Notes: a model not told the origin generated them from the sequence alone. Positions 30,846-42,430 are shown, counted from the stretch's first letter. The stretch is 64,000 bases of DNA from Polaribacter sp. (GCA_028336245.1 JAOKTT010000003.1:1-64000), one strand, 5' to 3'. Program-made: numbers and translations.

Positions 30846-32963
30846 ATGCTCCACTATATAACTCAGCAAACACAACTCCCTTCAAAATCTGTAGAAAACA
30901 CCATTTCGCTATTAAATGAAGACGCTACAATTCCTTTTATCTCAAGATACAGAAAAGAAAGAACTGGAAATTTAGATGAAGTTCAAATTGGTGAAATTGT
31001 AAAGTTTAAAGAAGTTTTTGAAGCCTTAGAAAAACGAAAAAAAACAATTCTAAAAGCCTTAGAAGAGCAGTTGGTTTTAACCGACGAATTAACACAAAAA
31101 ATAAACCTTTCTAGAGATTTAGTTTCTTTAGAAGACCTGTATTTACCCTACAAGAAAAAACGAAAAACAAAGGCTGAAACTGCACGTTTACAAGGACTAG
31201 AACCCTTGGCTAAAATGATCATGAGTCAGCGTATTAATGATTTAGAATACACCGCGTCAAAATATATTTCCAACGAAGTTGAAACTATCGAATGTGCTTT
31301 GGAAGGCGCTCGTTTTATAATGGCCGAATGGATTAATGAACGCACAGATATTCGGAATACTATTCGCCATCAGTTAGAGCGTTTTGGAACCATTTCATCT
31401 AAAGTAATAAAGACAAAAGTTGATACTGAGAAAGCACAAAAATTTAAGGATTATTTTGATTGGCAAGAATCTTTAAAAAGAATTCCATCGCATCGTTTTT
31501 TAGCCATTTTAAGAGCAGAAAATGAAGGCTTTATTCGTGTAAAAATAGCAATCGATGCGGAGAGCGCCCTTCAAAAAATGGAAGATCGAATAGTGCGTTC
31601 TCAAAACGACTGTGCAGCTCAAATTCAACTAGCAATAAAAGATGCTTTTAAACGCCTTTTATTTCCGTCGTTGTCAAATGAAGCACTATCAATAGCAAAG
31701 GAAAAAGCAGATGAAGCTGCAATTATTGTATTTACTAAAAATCTAAAGCAACTACTTTTAGGCGCTCCTCTTGGTGAAAAAAGAATTCTTGCGATTGATC
31801 CAGGATTTAAATCTGGATGTAAAATTGTATGTTTAAATGAACAAGGAGATTTAATACACAATGAAACTATTTTTCCGCATGCACCTCAAAATCAAACCAT
31901 AGAAGCTATTAAAAAAATTAATTCATTAGTAGAAGCTCATAAAATTGAAGCCATCGCCATAGGTAACGGAACTGCATCAAGAGAAACGGAACAATTAATT
32001 AAAAAAAATCAGTTTAAAAATAGCTTGGAAGTTTTTGTGGTGAGTGAAGCCGGAGCATCTATCTATTCTGTATCAAAAATTGCAAGAGACGAATTTCCCA
32101 ATTACGATGTAACTGTCCGTGGATCTGTTTCTATTGGAAGAAGATTACAAGATCCGCTGGCTGAATTAGTGAAAATTGATGCAAAATCGATTGGCGTTGG
32201 ACAATATCAGCACGATGTAGATCAAACCAAACTAAAAAAATCTTTAGATACCGTTGTAGAAAGTTGTGTAAATACCATTGGTGTAAATATAAATACTGCA
32301 AGTGAATCCTTATTAAGTTACGTTTCTGGAATTGGTCCAAAAATTGCAGAAAACATTGTAAATTATAGAAATGAAAATGGTTCATTCAACTCTAGAACAT
32401 CCATAAAAAAAGTTCCTCGTTTAGGAGGAAAAGCTTTTGAACAAGCTGCTGGTTTTTTACGAATTAAAAATGGAAAGAATCCTTTAGATAATTCTGGTGT
32501 GCATCCCGAAAGCTACGAATTGGTTGACAAAATGGCCAAAGATTTAAAGAAAAATATTTCTGAGTTCATTGGAAATAAAGAAATTCTACAAACAATCTTT
32601 TTGGAAAAATACACCACTGAAACCATTGGTTTTCCCACACTTCAAGACATTATTAAAGAATTAGAAAAACCTGGTGTAGATCCAAGAGCAAAAGCAAAAG
32701 TATTTTCTTTTGATGCGAGTATTAAAACAATTGCAGATTTAAAAATTGGTCAAATGGTACCTGGAATTGTAAATAATATTACCAATTTTGGTTGTTTTGT
32801 TGATATTGGAACCAAAGAAAGTGGATTGATTCATGTTTCTAATTTATCCGATACTTTTGTAAAAGATATAAATTCAATTGTCACTTTACAACAACAAATT
32901 ATTGTAAAAGTTTTGGAAGTAGATGTCGTTAGAAAACGAATTCAATTAGCGCTCATAAAATAG
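30846..32963 (+). CDS. tex: Tex family RNA-binding transcriptional accessory protein
   Basis: Tex N-domain (IPFISRYRKERTGNLDEVQI), YqgF-like ILAIDPGFKSGCKIV, HhH region (NINTASESLLSYVSGIGPKIAENIV), C-terminal S1 domain. Confidence 0.95.
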   Translation: MLHYITQQTQLPSKSVENTISLLNEDATIPFISRYRKERTGNLDEVQIGEIVKFKEVFEALEKRKKTILKALEEQLVLTDELTQKINLSRDLVSLEDLYLPYKKKRKTKAETARLQGLEPLAKMIMSQRINDLEYTASKYISNEVETIECALEGARFIMAEWINERTDIRNTIRHQLERFGTISSKVIKTKVDTEKAQKFKDYFDWQESLKRIPSHRFLAILRAENEGFIRVKIAIDAESALQKMEDRIVRSQNDCAAQIQLAIKDAFKRLLFPSLSNEALSIAKEKADEAAIIVFTKNLKQLLLGAPLGEKRILAIDPGFKSGCKIVCLNEQGDLIHNETIFPHAPQNQTIEAIKKINSLVEAHKIEAIAIGNGTASRETEQLIKKNQFKNSLEVFVVSEAGASIYSVSKIARDEFPNYDVTVRGSVSIGRRLQDPLAELVKIDAKSIGVGQYQHDVDQTKLKKSLDTVVESCVNTIGVNINTASESLLSYVSGIGPKIAENIVNYRNENGSFNSRTSIKKVPRLGGKAFEQAAGFLRIKNGKNPLDNSGVHPESYELVDKMAKDLKKNISEFIGNKEILQTIFLEKYTTETIGFPTLQDIIKELEKPGVDPRAKAKVFSFDASIKTIADLKIGQMVPGIVNNITNFGCFVDIGTKESGLIHVSNLSDTFVKDINSIVTLQQQIIVKVLEVDVVRKRIQLALIK

Positions 32964-33033
32964 TTATTGAACTTATGAACTTTACAGTAAAAATCTTAAA
33001 TATTTTCTTATTTTCGACCATCAAAAAGAACCA

Positions 33034-35364
33034 ATGAAAGTCTGTATTGCCGAAAAGCCAAGTGTCGCCAGAGAAATTGCTTCCATACTGGGAGCCAACA
33101 CAAAACGTGATGGTTACTACGAAGGCAATGGCTATGCGGTAACCTATACATTCGGACATTTGTGTACTCTTTTAGAACCCAAAGATTACAAACCGCATTG
33201 GAAAAGTTGGGATTTGAACAACCTTCCCATGTTGCCAGAACGTTTTGACACAAAAGTTACAGGTGATGCTGGTATTAAAAAACAATTTAATATTGTAAAA
33301 TCTTTGTTCGAGAAAGCATCTGTTGTAATCAATTGCGGAGATGCGGGAACAGAGGGAGAATTGATTCAACGTTGGGTAATTAACCAATGTAATTATAAAG
33401 GAGAAGTGCAACGTTTGTGGATTTCTTCATTGACAGAAGAGGCCATTAAAGAAGGTTTTAAAAACTTAAAACCATCAGTCAATTACGATAATTTGTATTA
33501 TGCAGGGTATTCTCGTGCCATTGGTGATTGGCTTTTGGGTTTAAATGCAACCCGTTTATACACTGTAAAATTCGGCGGTTACAAACAAGTTTTATCTGTG
33601 GGTAGAGTGCAAACTCCTACCCTAGCTATGATTGTAAATCGGTTTAAAGAAATTAACGATTTTAAACCACAACCCTATTGGGAACTGCAAACAACGTATA
33701 GAAATACGCTGTTTAATTATGAGGAAGGACGTTTTCTAAAACAAGAAGATGGGCAGGTTTTAGCGAATAAAGTAAAAGAATCTGATTTTGAAATCACTGC
33801 TGTTACCAAAAAGAAAGGAAAGGAATACGCCCCAAAACTTTTTGATTTAACAGGTTTGCAAGTATATTGTAATAACAAATTTGGTTTCTCTGCAGATGAA
33901 ACCTTAAAAATGGTTCAGAAGTTATATGAGATGAAAGTAGTTACCTATCCTAGAGTTGATACTACTTTTCTACCAAATGATGTATATCCAAAAATAGCAG
34001 GGATTTTATCAAAACTTACAAATTATAGCCAACTTACACAACCGCTTCTAGAAAGTAAAATAAAAAAATCGAAACGTATTTTTGACGATAACAAAGTTAC
34101 CGATCACCACGCGATAATTCCGACTGGTATTCAAGGGAACCTGCAATACAATCAGCAACAAGTATACGATATTATAACGCGAAGGTTCATTGGTGCTTTT
34201 TATCCAGATTCAGATGTTTCTAATACCGCTGTCATTGGAAAAGCTGCTGATGTTCCTTTTAAAACAACTGGGAAAGAAATTATAACCAAGGGTTGGCGCG
34301 TTGCTTTTGAGACTGAAGAAAGTAAAATTAAAAAAGAATTAAACGAACAAGTAACCTTACCTTCCTTTGTAAAAGGTGAAAAAGGAGCACATGAACCTTC
34401 CTTTTTAGAGAAGGAAACAAAACCGCCAAGAAATTTTACAGAAGCAAGTTTACTGCGTGCAATGGAAACTGCTGGACGGCAAGTTGACGATGATGAAATG
34501 CGCGAACTCATGAAAGAAAACGGCATTGGAAGACCCTCTACCAGAGCGAGTATTATTGAAACCTTATTTCGAAGAAAATATATTGAGCGTAAAAAGAAAT
34601 TAGTAGTACCAACCCAAACTGGAATTGATTTAATTAATATTATTGACAATGAATTATTAAAATCTGCTGAATTAACTGGGCGCTGGGAAAAGCGATTGAA
34701 AGAAATTGAAAGAGGCGAATTTAATGCAGGAGCTTTCATTAATAACATGAAGAAAATGGTAGACGAATTAGTCGTTGAAGTCCGTTCTAATACTTCAAAA
34801 AAAAGAATTTCTTCAGTCATTGCTCGTGAAGTAAAGCAAGCTGTTCACCCAAAAGCGCAAACAGATATAAAAAGAAAGAAACAAGTTGTAGGAAAAACCT
34901 GTCCGAAATGTAAAAAAGGAACCTTATTAAAAGGTTCTTCTGCTTATGGTTGCTCTGAATATAAAAATAACTGCCATGTAAAGATTCCTTTTGAGATTTA
35001 CGGAAAGAAAGTCTCTGAAAATCAGTTGATACGATTGCTTGACAAAGGCTTTACAACCAACTTAAAAGGTTTTAAAACAGCTACTGAATCTGTAGAAGGC
35101 TTGATACGTTTTGATGCGGATTTTAACTTAAAGTTAGAAGTTAAAAGTACAGCGCAACCTTTAGCACAATCAAGAAATCAAGAACCCGAAAAGATCAGGT
35201 GTCCAAAATGTAAAAAAGGAACTGTACTGAAAGGAAAAACAGGCTATGGTTGTTCACATTATACTACAGGCTGTGATTTCGTTTTCACCTTTGAAGCTAT
35301 TAAAAAAATAGCAAATGGTGCCCCATTGACAAAGGAATTAGTGTTGGAAATTATCAAAAAATAA
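33034..35364 (+). CDS. topB: DNA topoisomerase III (type IA)
   Basis: MKVCIAEKPSVAREIASILGA, toprim NCGDAGTEGELIQRWV, YAGYSRAIGDWLLGLNATR, SVGRVQTPTLAMIV, two C-terminal CPKCKKGT zinc-ribbon-like repeats. Confidence 0.94.
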   Translation: MKVCIAEKPSVAREIASILGANTKRDGYYEGNGYAVTYTFGHLCTLLEPKDYKPHWKSWDLNNLPMLPERFDTKVTGDAGIKKQFNIVKSLFEKASVVINCGDAGTEGELIQRWVINQCNYKGEVQRLWISSLTEEAIKEGFKNLKPSVNYDNLYYAGYSRAIGDWLLGLNATRLYTVKFGGYKQVLSVGRVQTPTLAMIVNRFKEINDFKPQPYWELQTTYRNTLFNYEEGRFLKQEDGQVLANKVKESDFEITAVTKKKGKEYAPKLFDLTGLQVYCNNKFGFSADETLKMVQKLYEMKVVTYPRVDTTFLPNDVYPKIAGILSKLTNYSQLTQPLLESKIKKSKRIFDDNKVTDHHAIIPTGIQGNLQYNQQQVYDIITRRFIGAFYPDSDVSNTAVIGKAADVPFKTTGKEIITKGWRVAFETEESKIKKELNEQVTLPSFVKGEKGAHEPSFLEKETKPPRNFTEASLLRAMETAGRQVDDDEMRELMKENGIGRPSTRASIIETLFRRKYIERKKKLVVPTQTGIDLINIIDNELLKSAELTGRWEKRLKEIERGEFNAGAFINNMKKMVDELVVEVRSNTSKKRISSVIAREVKQAVHPKAQTDIKRKKQVVGKTCPKCKKGTLLKGSSAYGCSEYKNNCHVKIPFEIYGKKVSENQLIRLLDKGFTTNLKGFKTATESVEGLIRFDADFNLKLEVKSTAQPLAQSRNQEPEKIRCPKCKKGTVLKGKTGYGCSHYTTGCDFVFTFEAIKKIANGAPLTKELVLEIIKK

Positions 35365-35444
35365 TTTATTTACAAGGATGTACCTTTTTGTTTCAAACAA
35401 ACTAGTTCCTAAGAATTTCGTGTTTTAGATATTATTATCTTACA

Positions 35445-36392
35445 TTGGATGCTTTTAAAACGCAGTCATTCATGGATTTTACAAACCCTCTCATATATGG
35501 TGTTCCCTGCTTTCTTGGTCTTATTTTAGTAGAGTTGGCTTATAGCAAGCATCATAAAAAGTCAGAAAAAAAAGCACTTTATAAATGGAAAGATTTCGCT
35601 GCGAGTATGACTATGGGCTTTGGTTCTGCAATTTTAGCACCTTTGACAAAAACAATTGCTGCCATCGTTCTTTTTAATTTTGTTTATGAGTTCTTCAACC
35701 CACTAGTTGACGGAATTCGAATGAATATTATGGGATATGAATCTTTTGGGTATGCCTGGTATATATGGCTTTTATGTCAATTCTTAGACGACTTTAGCTA
35801 TTATTGGTTTCATCGTCAAAACCACAACATCCGTTTTCTTTGGGCGGCTCATGTAGTACACCATTCTTCTAGTAACTTTAATTTAGGAACCGCGGTAAGA
35901 AATGGCTGGTTTACTGTATTGTACAAACCTTTTTTTTACATGTGGATTCCCGCACTTGGTTTTCCTCCAGAAATGTTAGTCGTTTGTCTCGGAATTGAGG
36001 CTTTATGGCAATTTCAATTGCATACCGTATATGTTCCAAAACTAGGGTTTATTGAAAAGATAATGAATACACATACCATGCACCAAGTGCACCATGCGCA
36101 GAACTCAGAATACATGGATAAAAATCATGGAGGCTTTTTAAATATTTTTGATCGGATATTTGGAACTTGGAAGGAGCTTGATGAAAATATTGAAATAAAA
36201 TATGGAGTCACCCATGCTCCGGATTCCTATCATCCAATCACTATTTTAACCCATGAATATAAAGATATTTGGAGGGATATGAAAAAATCCACAAACTGGT
36301 ATCACAAATTCATGTACGTTTTTGCAGCTCCGGGATGGAGTCATGACGGAAGTACACAAACCATCAAGCAGCAAAGAAAAAGCAACTACTAA
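35445..36392 (+). CDS. Sterol desaturase / fatty acid hydroxylase family membrane protein
   Basis: Histidine motifs HRQNH, HVVHHSS and HQVHHAQN, multiple TM segments. Confidence 0.9.
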   Translation: MDAFKTQSFMDFTNPLIYGVPCFLGLILVELAYSKHHKKSEKKALYKWKDFAASMTMGFGSAILAPLTKTIAAIVLFNFVYEFFNPLVDGIRMNIMGYESFGYAWYIWLLCQFLDDFSYYWFHRQNHNIRFLWAAHVVHHSSSNFNLGTAVRNGWFTVLYKPFFYMWIPALGFPPEMLVVCLGIEALWQFQLHTVYVPKLGFIEKIMNTHTMHQVHHAQNSEYMDKNHGGFLNIFDRIFGTWKELDENIEIKYGVTHAPDSYHPITILTHEYKDIWRDMKKSTNWYHKFMYVFAAPGWSHDGSTQTIKQQRKSNY

Positions 36393-36610
36393 TCAATCAT
36401 GTTTTTTAAGTAAAAATTTTCTACCTTTTCTCTTGCCCAAGGAGTTGTTCTTAAAAACTTTAAACTCGATTTATACGTAGGGTTGTTTTTAAATGCATTG
36501 ATATTTAAAGCATCTCCTAACTCTTCCCAGCCATATTCCCGAAATAATTGTTCTAACATCGTAGCTAATTTTATACCGTGTAAAGGATTGTTTACTTGTT
36601 CTTCACTCAT
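36389..36610 (-). CDS. VF530 family (DUF2132) small DNA-binding protein
   Basis: [62 protein letters not shown]. Confidence 0.87.
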   Translation of the reverse strand: MSEEQVNNPLHGIKLATMLEQLFREYGWEELGDALNINAFKNNPTYKSSLKFLRTTPWAREKVENFYLKNMID

Positions 36611-37275
36611 GATGCCGACGAATTTGCAATTGTTAAAATTTTATCTGAATCTAGAAATACTTCGTGGGTTTTACTGCGTGCCACTATTTTCATACATTTT
36701 GCTATTTTTCCTGGATGAATGCTGCGGTATTTTTTATAGTCTCCGATAAGAAAAGGATTTAATATTCCCATGGCGATTTTACCAATCTTTTCACCTAACC
36801 GATACTCATTTCGTTGGCCATCAATCAAAGAAGGTCTTAAAATAAAAGTATGGTGCACATTTTGTGCGAGCACGTCGCATTCCATCTGTCCTTTTGTTTT
36901 ACTATAAAAGAGGTTGCTCTTACTGTTTGCCCCCATAGAGGACAAGACAATAAAAGTATCGATACCATTACTTTTAGCAAGCATTGCTGCGCTTACAGGA
37001 ATCCCATAATCGATGGCTTTGTATGTTATTTTATCTGGCGTTTTTAATGCCGTAGTGCCGATACAACAAAAAACCTCGTCTCCGATAAATTGTTCTTTAT
37101 ACAGCTCTAACTGCATTAAATCGACAAGATATTCTTCTACTTTCAGGGACGTTGACGCTACCGAACTTCGCGAAAATAATTTAATTTTATCATAACTACT
37201 GTCAGCAATTAACTGTTCTAAAAGGATACCTCCTGTCAAACCTGTTGCCCCTAAAATAATTGCTATTTTACCCAT
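36607..37275 (-). CDS. NAD(P)H-binding oxidoreductase (atypical SDR)
   Basis: [22 protein letters not shown] Rossmann motif; overlaps neighbours by 1-4 nt (operon). Confidence 0.88.
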   Translation of the reverse strand: MGKIAIILGATGLTGGILLEQLIADSSYDKIKLFSRSSVASTSLKVEEYLVDLMQLELYKEQFIGDEVFCCIGTTALKTPDKITYKAIDYGIPVSAAMLAKSNGIDTFIVLSSMGANSKSNLFYSKTKGQMECDVLAQNVHHTFILRPSLIDGQRNEYRLGEKIGKIAMGILNPFLIGDYKKYRSIHPGKIAKCMKIVARSKTHEVFLDSDKILTIANSSAS

Positions 37276-38903
37276 TATTTATCTAAATTTGGTAAAACAA
37301 ATTCATTTAAAACAGATTCCTTAGCCATCATATCTTCAATTGCTTTTACCGTTCTTGGTGCCTCCCCAGACAAGTTAATAGGTGTGGTTTTAGTTACTAA
37401 AATATCATCTTCAATACGGATTCCGATACTCCACCACTTTTCATCGCAGGCACTTCCAATTGGAATATAAATACCAGGTTCCATCGTTACCACCATATTC
37501 TCTTCAAAAGCACCATAATTTCCCGGATCATGCACATCTAAACCAATGTGATGCGAAGTACCATGCGGAAAATACGGGTGCTTTTCATCCAAGGTTTTTA
37601 TAATTCCTAAAGCCAATAAACCTGCATTAATTACTTTCCTTGCTGCTTGGTTTGGTGCTGCCATACTTTCTCCAATAGTGTATAAAGCAATTCCAGCTTC
37701 TTGGGCATCATACACTAAATTATAAATCTCTTTTTGCTCGGTTGTAAACTTTCCATTTGCAGGAATAGTTCGTGTAACATCAGCAGTGTAGCCTCTGTAT
37801 TCTGCCCCTAAATCCATTAAAACAAGTTCATCCCCTACCTTGGTTTTATTATTCTCAATATAATGAAGAATACACCCGTTATTTCCTGCACCTACAATAG
37901 AAGGATACCCTTCATATTCCGCACCGTATTTTTTATAGACGAATTCGTGTATTCCTTGCAACTCGGTTTCTGACATATGTGGCTTCATGGCCTTCATAAC
38001 TTCTATCTGTCCTACAGCGGATATACGCACTGCTTTCGTTAACAAAACCATCTCCTCTGCCGTCTTTACTTCTCTTAACGTTGCCATGTTTTTAGATAAA
38101 AAACTAATATCAACGTTTGTTTTCGCTTCCAATTTTAAAATTATTTTTTGCTGCAGCTCTTTCTTTAGTTTGGTATCTGTAGCTTCTTTGAATTGCATCA
38201 AATCTTCATCAGCACTTAATGTAGGGTCGTATGCTAACGCTCTGCCTATTATTTGTGCAACATTTGCTGTGTTTTCTATGGATGTAGACTTTACCAATTC
38301 ATAAATTTGTTTTTTCATCGGTGATAAAACGTTTTTTATATTGTATCCCGAATTTTGTTTAAAAGAATGCACCAAGTCATATACCTCTGCGCTGTTCTTT
38401 GAAGAATTCCTGTAATCATCCTCAAATTTTTCAATAAAAATTCTATCGAACTTTTTTAAATCGATATTTGTATTTACAAAGTCTTCTGCATTTAGCGCCA
38501 TCTCAAAGCCTAAAGTTGTTTTTGCCCCTTCGATACCTAGGCGCTTACCATTCCACTGCTCTGCTCTTGCATCCCGCTTTTGAACATATAAAATCTCGTT
38601 GTAAGAAATTTCCTTATCGCCCATTTGAAACTCAGAAAATAAAACTAAGACTGCGTTTGGTTCTCGATATCCTGTAAGGTAATAAAAGTTAGGGTCTTGA
38701 TGAAAAACATAATCTACATCATTTGCTCTGTTTCGAACTGAATTTGCAAAGACAATAGCCACTGAATTTGGTGGCATTTTTTCACGCAACGCAGCACGTC
38801 TCGCTTTATGAAACTCTTTTGACAAGAAATCTGTTGGTGTCTGTCCAAAAAAAGAAGTAGAAAAAATTAAAATTGAAACAAATATAAATTTAAAAAATTG
38901 CAT
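37275..38903 (-). CDS. Exported Xaa-Pro aminopeptidase (M24 family, aminopeptidase P)
   Basis: Signal peptide MQFFKFIFVSILIFSTSFFGQ; M24 motifs GNNGCILHYIENN, LMDLGAEYRGYTADVTRTIP, HGTSHHIGLDVHD, VTMEPGIYIP. Confidence 0.92.
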   Translation of the reverse strand: MQFFKFIFVSILIFSTSFFGQTPTDFLSKEFHKARRAALREKMPPNSVAIVFANSVRNRANDVDYVFHQDPNFYYLTGYREPNAVLVLFSEFQMGDKEISYNEILYVQKRDARAEQWNGKRLGIEGAKTTLGFEMALNAEDFVNTNIDLKKFDRIFIEKFEDDYRNSSKNSAEVYDLVHSFKQNSGYNIKNVLSPMKKQIYELVKSTSIENTANVAQIIGRALAYDPTLSADEDLMQFKEATDTKLKKELQQKIILKLEAKTNVDISFLSKNMATLREVKTAEEMVLLTKAVRISAVGQIEVMKAMKPHMSETELQGIHEFVYKKYGAEYEGYPSIVGAGNNGCILHYIENNKTKVGDELVLMDLGAEYRGYTADVTRTIPANGKFTTEQKEIYNLVYDAQEAGIALYTIGESMAAPNQAARKVINAGLLALGIIKTLDEKHPYFPHGTSHHIGLDVHDPGNYGAFEENMVVTMEPGIYIPIGSACDEKWWSIGIRIEDDILVTKTTPINLSGEAPRTVKAIEDMMAKESVLNEFVLPNLDK

Positions 38904-39035
38904 AATAACTGATTTATGTATTCCTGTTCCAAATGTAGTATTAATTCTTTTTAACTTAAAAATATTAACAGAATATTAGTGCTTGGTAATTGCGAATTTT
39001 TCAATAATTTAGCCTCAAATTTAAGAAATCTACCC

Positions 39036-40121
39036 ATGAAAAATATTGCATTACATTCAATTCACGAAAAATTAGGCGCAAAAATGGTTCCATTTGCAGG
39101 GTACAATATGCCTGTTCAGTATGAAGGCGTTACTGCAGAGCATTTAACGGTGCGAGCTGCTGTTGGTGTTTTTGATGTAAGTCATATGGGAGAGTTCTTC
39201 GTTAGCGGAAAAAATGCATTGGCTCTCCTACAAAAAGTAACTTCAAATGATGCTTCTAAGTTAGAAATTGGGGATGCGCAATACAGTTGTTTTCCCGATA
39301 ATAAAAACGGAATTGTAGATGATTTACTTTGTTATAAAATTGAAGAGAATGAATACTTATTAGTAGTAAATGCCTCTAATATTGGAAAAGATTGGAACTG
39401 GATTTCTAAACATAATGAAGATTTTAAAGCCGATTTAAAAGACCTTTCTGAAGACTATTCTTTATTGGCTATTCAGGGTCCTAAAGCTGTGGAAGCAATG
39501 CAATCATTATCTTCTTTAGATTTGGCTGCCATTCCTTTTTACAAGTTTAAAATCAGTGATTTTGCAGGTGTAGAAGATGTGATTATTTCTGCAACGGGTT
39601 ATACCGGTTCTGGTGGATTTGAAATTTACTGTAAAAATGAGGATGCGGAACAAATCTGGAATAAGGTTTTTGAAGCTGGAGCGGCTTTCGGAATTAAACC
39701 TATTGGTCTAGCTGCAAGAGACACCTTGCGTTTAGAGATGGGCTATTGCTTGTATGGAAATGATATTGACGACACAACGTCACCTATTGAAGCTGGTTTG
39801 GGTTGGATTACTAAATTCACCAAAGACTTTATAAATGCGAAAGCATTGGCCAAAGAAAAAGAACAAAAGCCAGAAAGAAAATTGGTTGCTTTTGAATTAG
39901 ACGTCAGAGGAATTCCAAGACATGGTTATGATATTGTTGATGGAGACGGAAAAGTAATTGGGGTCGTTACTTCTGGAACTATGAGTCCATCCTTGCAAAA
40001 AGGAATTGGAATGGGATATGTCCCTCGAATTTCAGTAAAAGCCGGTACTCAAATATTTATTCAAGTTCGTAAAAAAGCAATTCCTGCAACCATTATAAAA
40101 TTACCTTTTTACAAAGGATAA
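39036..40121 (+). CDS. gcvT: Aminomethyltransferase (glycine cleavage T protein)
   Basis: [35 protein letters not shown]..., [18 protein letters not shown] at 39036. Confidence 0.95.
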   Translation: MKNIALHSIHEKLGAKMVPFAGYNMPVQYEGVTAEHLTVRAAVGVFDVSHMGEFFVSGKNALALLQKVTSNDASKLEIGDAQYSCFPDNKNGIVDDLLCYKIEENEYLLVVNASNIGKDWNWISKHNEDFKADLKDLSEDYSLLAIQGPKAVEAMQSLSSLDLAAIPFYKFKISDFAGVEDVIISATGYTGSGGFEIYCKNEDAEQIWNKVFEAGAAFGIKPIGLAARDTLRLEMGYCLYGNDIDDTTSPIEAGLGWITKFTKDFINAKALAKEKEQKPERKLVAFELDVRGIPRHGYDIVDGDGKVIGVVTSGTMSPSLQKGIGMGYVPRISVKAGTQIFIQVRKKAIPATIIKLPFYKG

Positions 40122-40136
40122 ACTAAAAATATGCGA

Positions 40137-40160
40137 AGCCTCACCTATTTTTGAGGTTTT
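40137..40160 (+). terminator. Weak terminator-like hairpin after gcvT
   Basis: CCTCA-cctattt-TTGAGGTTTTT. Confidence 0.4.
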
Positions 40161-40177
40161 TACATTAAAAAAAAACT

Positions 40178-41293
40178 ATGAATTGTCTATTAACCGGAGG
40201 TGGCGGAATTGTTGGAAGTCATATTATTTTTGAATGGTTGCACAAAGCCATTATTGACAAAACCGTGCAGCATCTTTTTGTGGTTATCAGAGATAATGAA
40301 AAATCTGCGCAACAACGTTTAATAAGTATTTTACAAGACGCATCTCGTCCTGCTTTTTTAAATGAGTTTACTTTAGACGCATGTTTAGAAAAAATCACTG
40401 TAATTTCTAGTGATTTGTCTACCATTAAAAAAGAAGCCTTACAAGCATACGACTTCGATACTGTTATACATTGCGCAGGATCTACGAGCTTATTACACAC
40501 CATTGATTCTAAGGAAAAAGTGCACACGCAAAACTACTTGGTAACCAAGCAGTTTTTAGAACAGTTGCCAAAAGCAGTTACTCGTTTTATATATATCAGT
40601 ACCGCCTATTCTTTTGGTATTCAAGACGAAAAAGTATCGGATGCCATCGAAGACTATGCCGTTACTGATTTTAGAAATCCTTATGAACAGTCGAAGTACG
40701 AGAGTGAATTGTATGTAAAAGAAACTTGTAAATCTAAAAAAATAAGGTCACAGATTTTAAGACCCAGTATTATTTGCGGTCGTTTGATAGACGCACCTTT
40801 TTATGAAACTCCAAAATTTGATGTGTTCTATTCTTGGGCGATATTTTTAGATAAATACGCAAATAAATCTAAAGAAAAATTTAGAATTTGGATCGATAAA
40901 GAAAGTGGGTTAAATATTATTCCTGTAGATTTTGTTTCAAAAGCAATTCTGTATGCATTCTTAAACCCAACAATAAAAGAGTTAAATATTGTAAACCCAG
41001 AACAGATATTGCACAAAAATTATGTGGGTGATGTTTTAGAATCTTTTAATGTGAATTCTTATGAATATGTAGCTGAAAGACCAAAGAATCTAAATGACTT
41101 TGAGCAATTGTATTACAAAAGTATTGGAAACCTTTTTGAGAAATATATATCCGTCCCTGATTTACAATTCGAGTCTGGCCTTATTTCAAAATTAATAAAT
41201 ACTTTGGAATTAAAAAATACTTTAGGTGTGCACGAGAATTTTATGAACTTGATTCATTTTTCAGTAGAAAAAAAATTTAGAAAAAGCTATTAA
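40178..41293 (+). CDS. NAD-dependent epimerase/dehydratase, extended SDR (thioester-reductase-like)
   Basis: MNCLLTGGGGIVGSHIIFEWL, VIHCAGSTSL, YISTAYSFG, YEQSKYESE. Confidence 0.85.
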   Translation: MNCLLTGGGGIVGSHIIFEWLHKAIIDKTVQHLFVVIRDNEKSAQQRLISILQDASRPAFLNEFTLDACLEKITVISSDLSTIKKEALQAYDFDTVIHCAGSTSLLHTIDSKEKVHTQNYLVTKQFLEQLPKAVTRFIYISTAYSFGIQDEKVSDAIEDYAVTDFRNPYEQSKYESELYVKETCKSKKIRSQILRPSIICGRLIDAPFYETPKFDVFYSWAIFLDKYANKSKEKFRIWIDKESGLNIIPVDFVSKAILYAFLNPTIKELNIVNPEQILHKNYVGDVLESFNVNSYEYVAERPKNLNDFEQLYYKSIGNLFEKYISVPDLQFESGLISKLINTLELKNTLGVHENFMNLIHFSVEKKFRKSY

Positions 41294-41326
41294 TCGCTGT
41301 AGAAAGTTAAATACAATACATATCCA

Positions 41327-42325
41327 TTGGATTCATTAACTCAAATAATTTTAGGCGCGGCAGTTGGAGAAGCTGTCTTAGGGAAAAAAATTGGTAATAA
41401 AGCCATGTTATATGGAGCTATTGCTGGTACAATTCCTGATTTAGATGTCCTGACGTCCTTTTTTACAGATACCGTAAGCGCCTTAGAAATTCACAGAGGT
41501 TTTACACATTCTATTTTTTTTTCTGTACTATTTGCACCTGTTTTTGCATATATAGTGACTCGGTTTGAAGCCTATAAAAATCTAAAAGATTGGGCTTGGC
41601 TGTTCTTTTGGACTTTTATTACACATCCTATTTTAGATACGCAAACAACTTGGGGAACACAACTTTTTTGGCCTTTAGACATTCGATTGGCGTTTAAAAA
41701 TATATTTGTTGTAGATCCGCTGTACACCCTTCCTTTTTTAATATTTCTAATTTTAGCGATGCGTCAAAAAAAAGCAACTAAAAAAAGACGTTTCTATAAT
41801 AACTTAGGATTGATTATTAGCAGTTCTTATTTAGTATTAACCCTAATTTTAAAAGGATTTGCATATCAAAAATTTACAAAAGCACTTGAGGTCCAAGGTA
41901 TAAATTATAAGCATATAAATACAAAACCAACGCCATTAAACACCATTTTATGGAGTGCTAACGTGGCAACTGAAAACTCTTACTTCATTGGATATGCATC
42001 ATTTCTAGATAACAATCCGATTCAATTTTCAGAATATCCAAAAAATCACGAATTATTGGGCGATTTAGCGAAACATCCAAAAATAAAAAGAATGATTGCT
42101 ATTTCTAAAGGTTGGTATACCATCAACAAAAAAGACGAGCAGTTGTATTTTAATGATTTGCGTTTCGGTGCTTTAAGCACGCAACCCAATGCAAGTAATT
42201 TTGTTTTTAAATATAAGATTCAGGAAGCTTCTAACGGCACGCTGTCTTTTATTGAGGAAGCAAAAGAAAAAGGTGACGGAAAAAAATTGCTCTTAGATTT
42301 ATGGACCCGCATAAAAGGAAATTAA
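41327..42325 (+). CDS. Membrane-bound metal-dependent hydrolase (YdjM/DUF457-like)
   Basis: MDSLTQIILGAAVGEAVLGKKIGNKAMLYGAIAGTIPDLDV...HRGFTHSIFFSVLF...THPILDTQTTWGTQL. Confidence 0.9.
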   Translation: MDSLTQIILGAAVGEAVLGKKIGNKAMLYGAIAGTIPDLDVLTSFFTDTVSALEIHRGFTHSIFFSVLFAPVFAYIVTRFEAYKNLKDWAWLFFWTFITHPILDTQTTWGTQLFWPLDIRLAFKNIFVVDPLYTLPFLIFLILAMRQKKATKKRRFYNNLGLIISSSYLVLTLILKGFAYQKFTKALEVQGINYKHINTKPTPLNTILWSANVATENSYFIGYASFLDNNPIQFSEYPKNHELLGDLAKHPKIKRMIAISKGWYTINKKDEQLYFNDLRFGALSTQPNASNFVFKYKIQEASNGTLSFIEEAKEKGDGKKLLLDLWTRIKGN

Positions 42326-42430
42326 ATAAATACTTTCTTATCGTCTTCTTGTCAAAAACACTGCAATTTGTATAATATTATATACCCTATTAAAACTGGT
42401 GCACATAGCCCTGAAAAGCCAACAAAAACT

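Noticed and set aside
34200-34820. 206-aa antisense ORF within topB
   Set aside because: Low-complexity, Ser/Phe-rich translation typical of the reverse complement of a flavobacterial CDS; the sense ORF is unambiguously topB.
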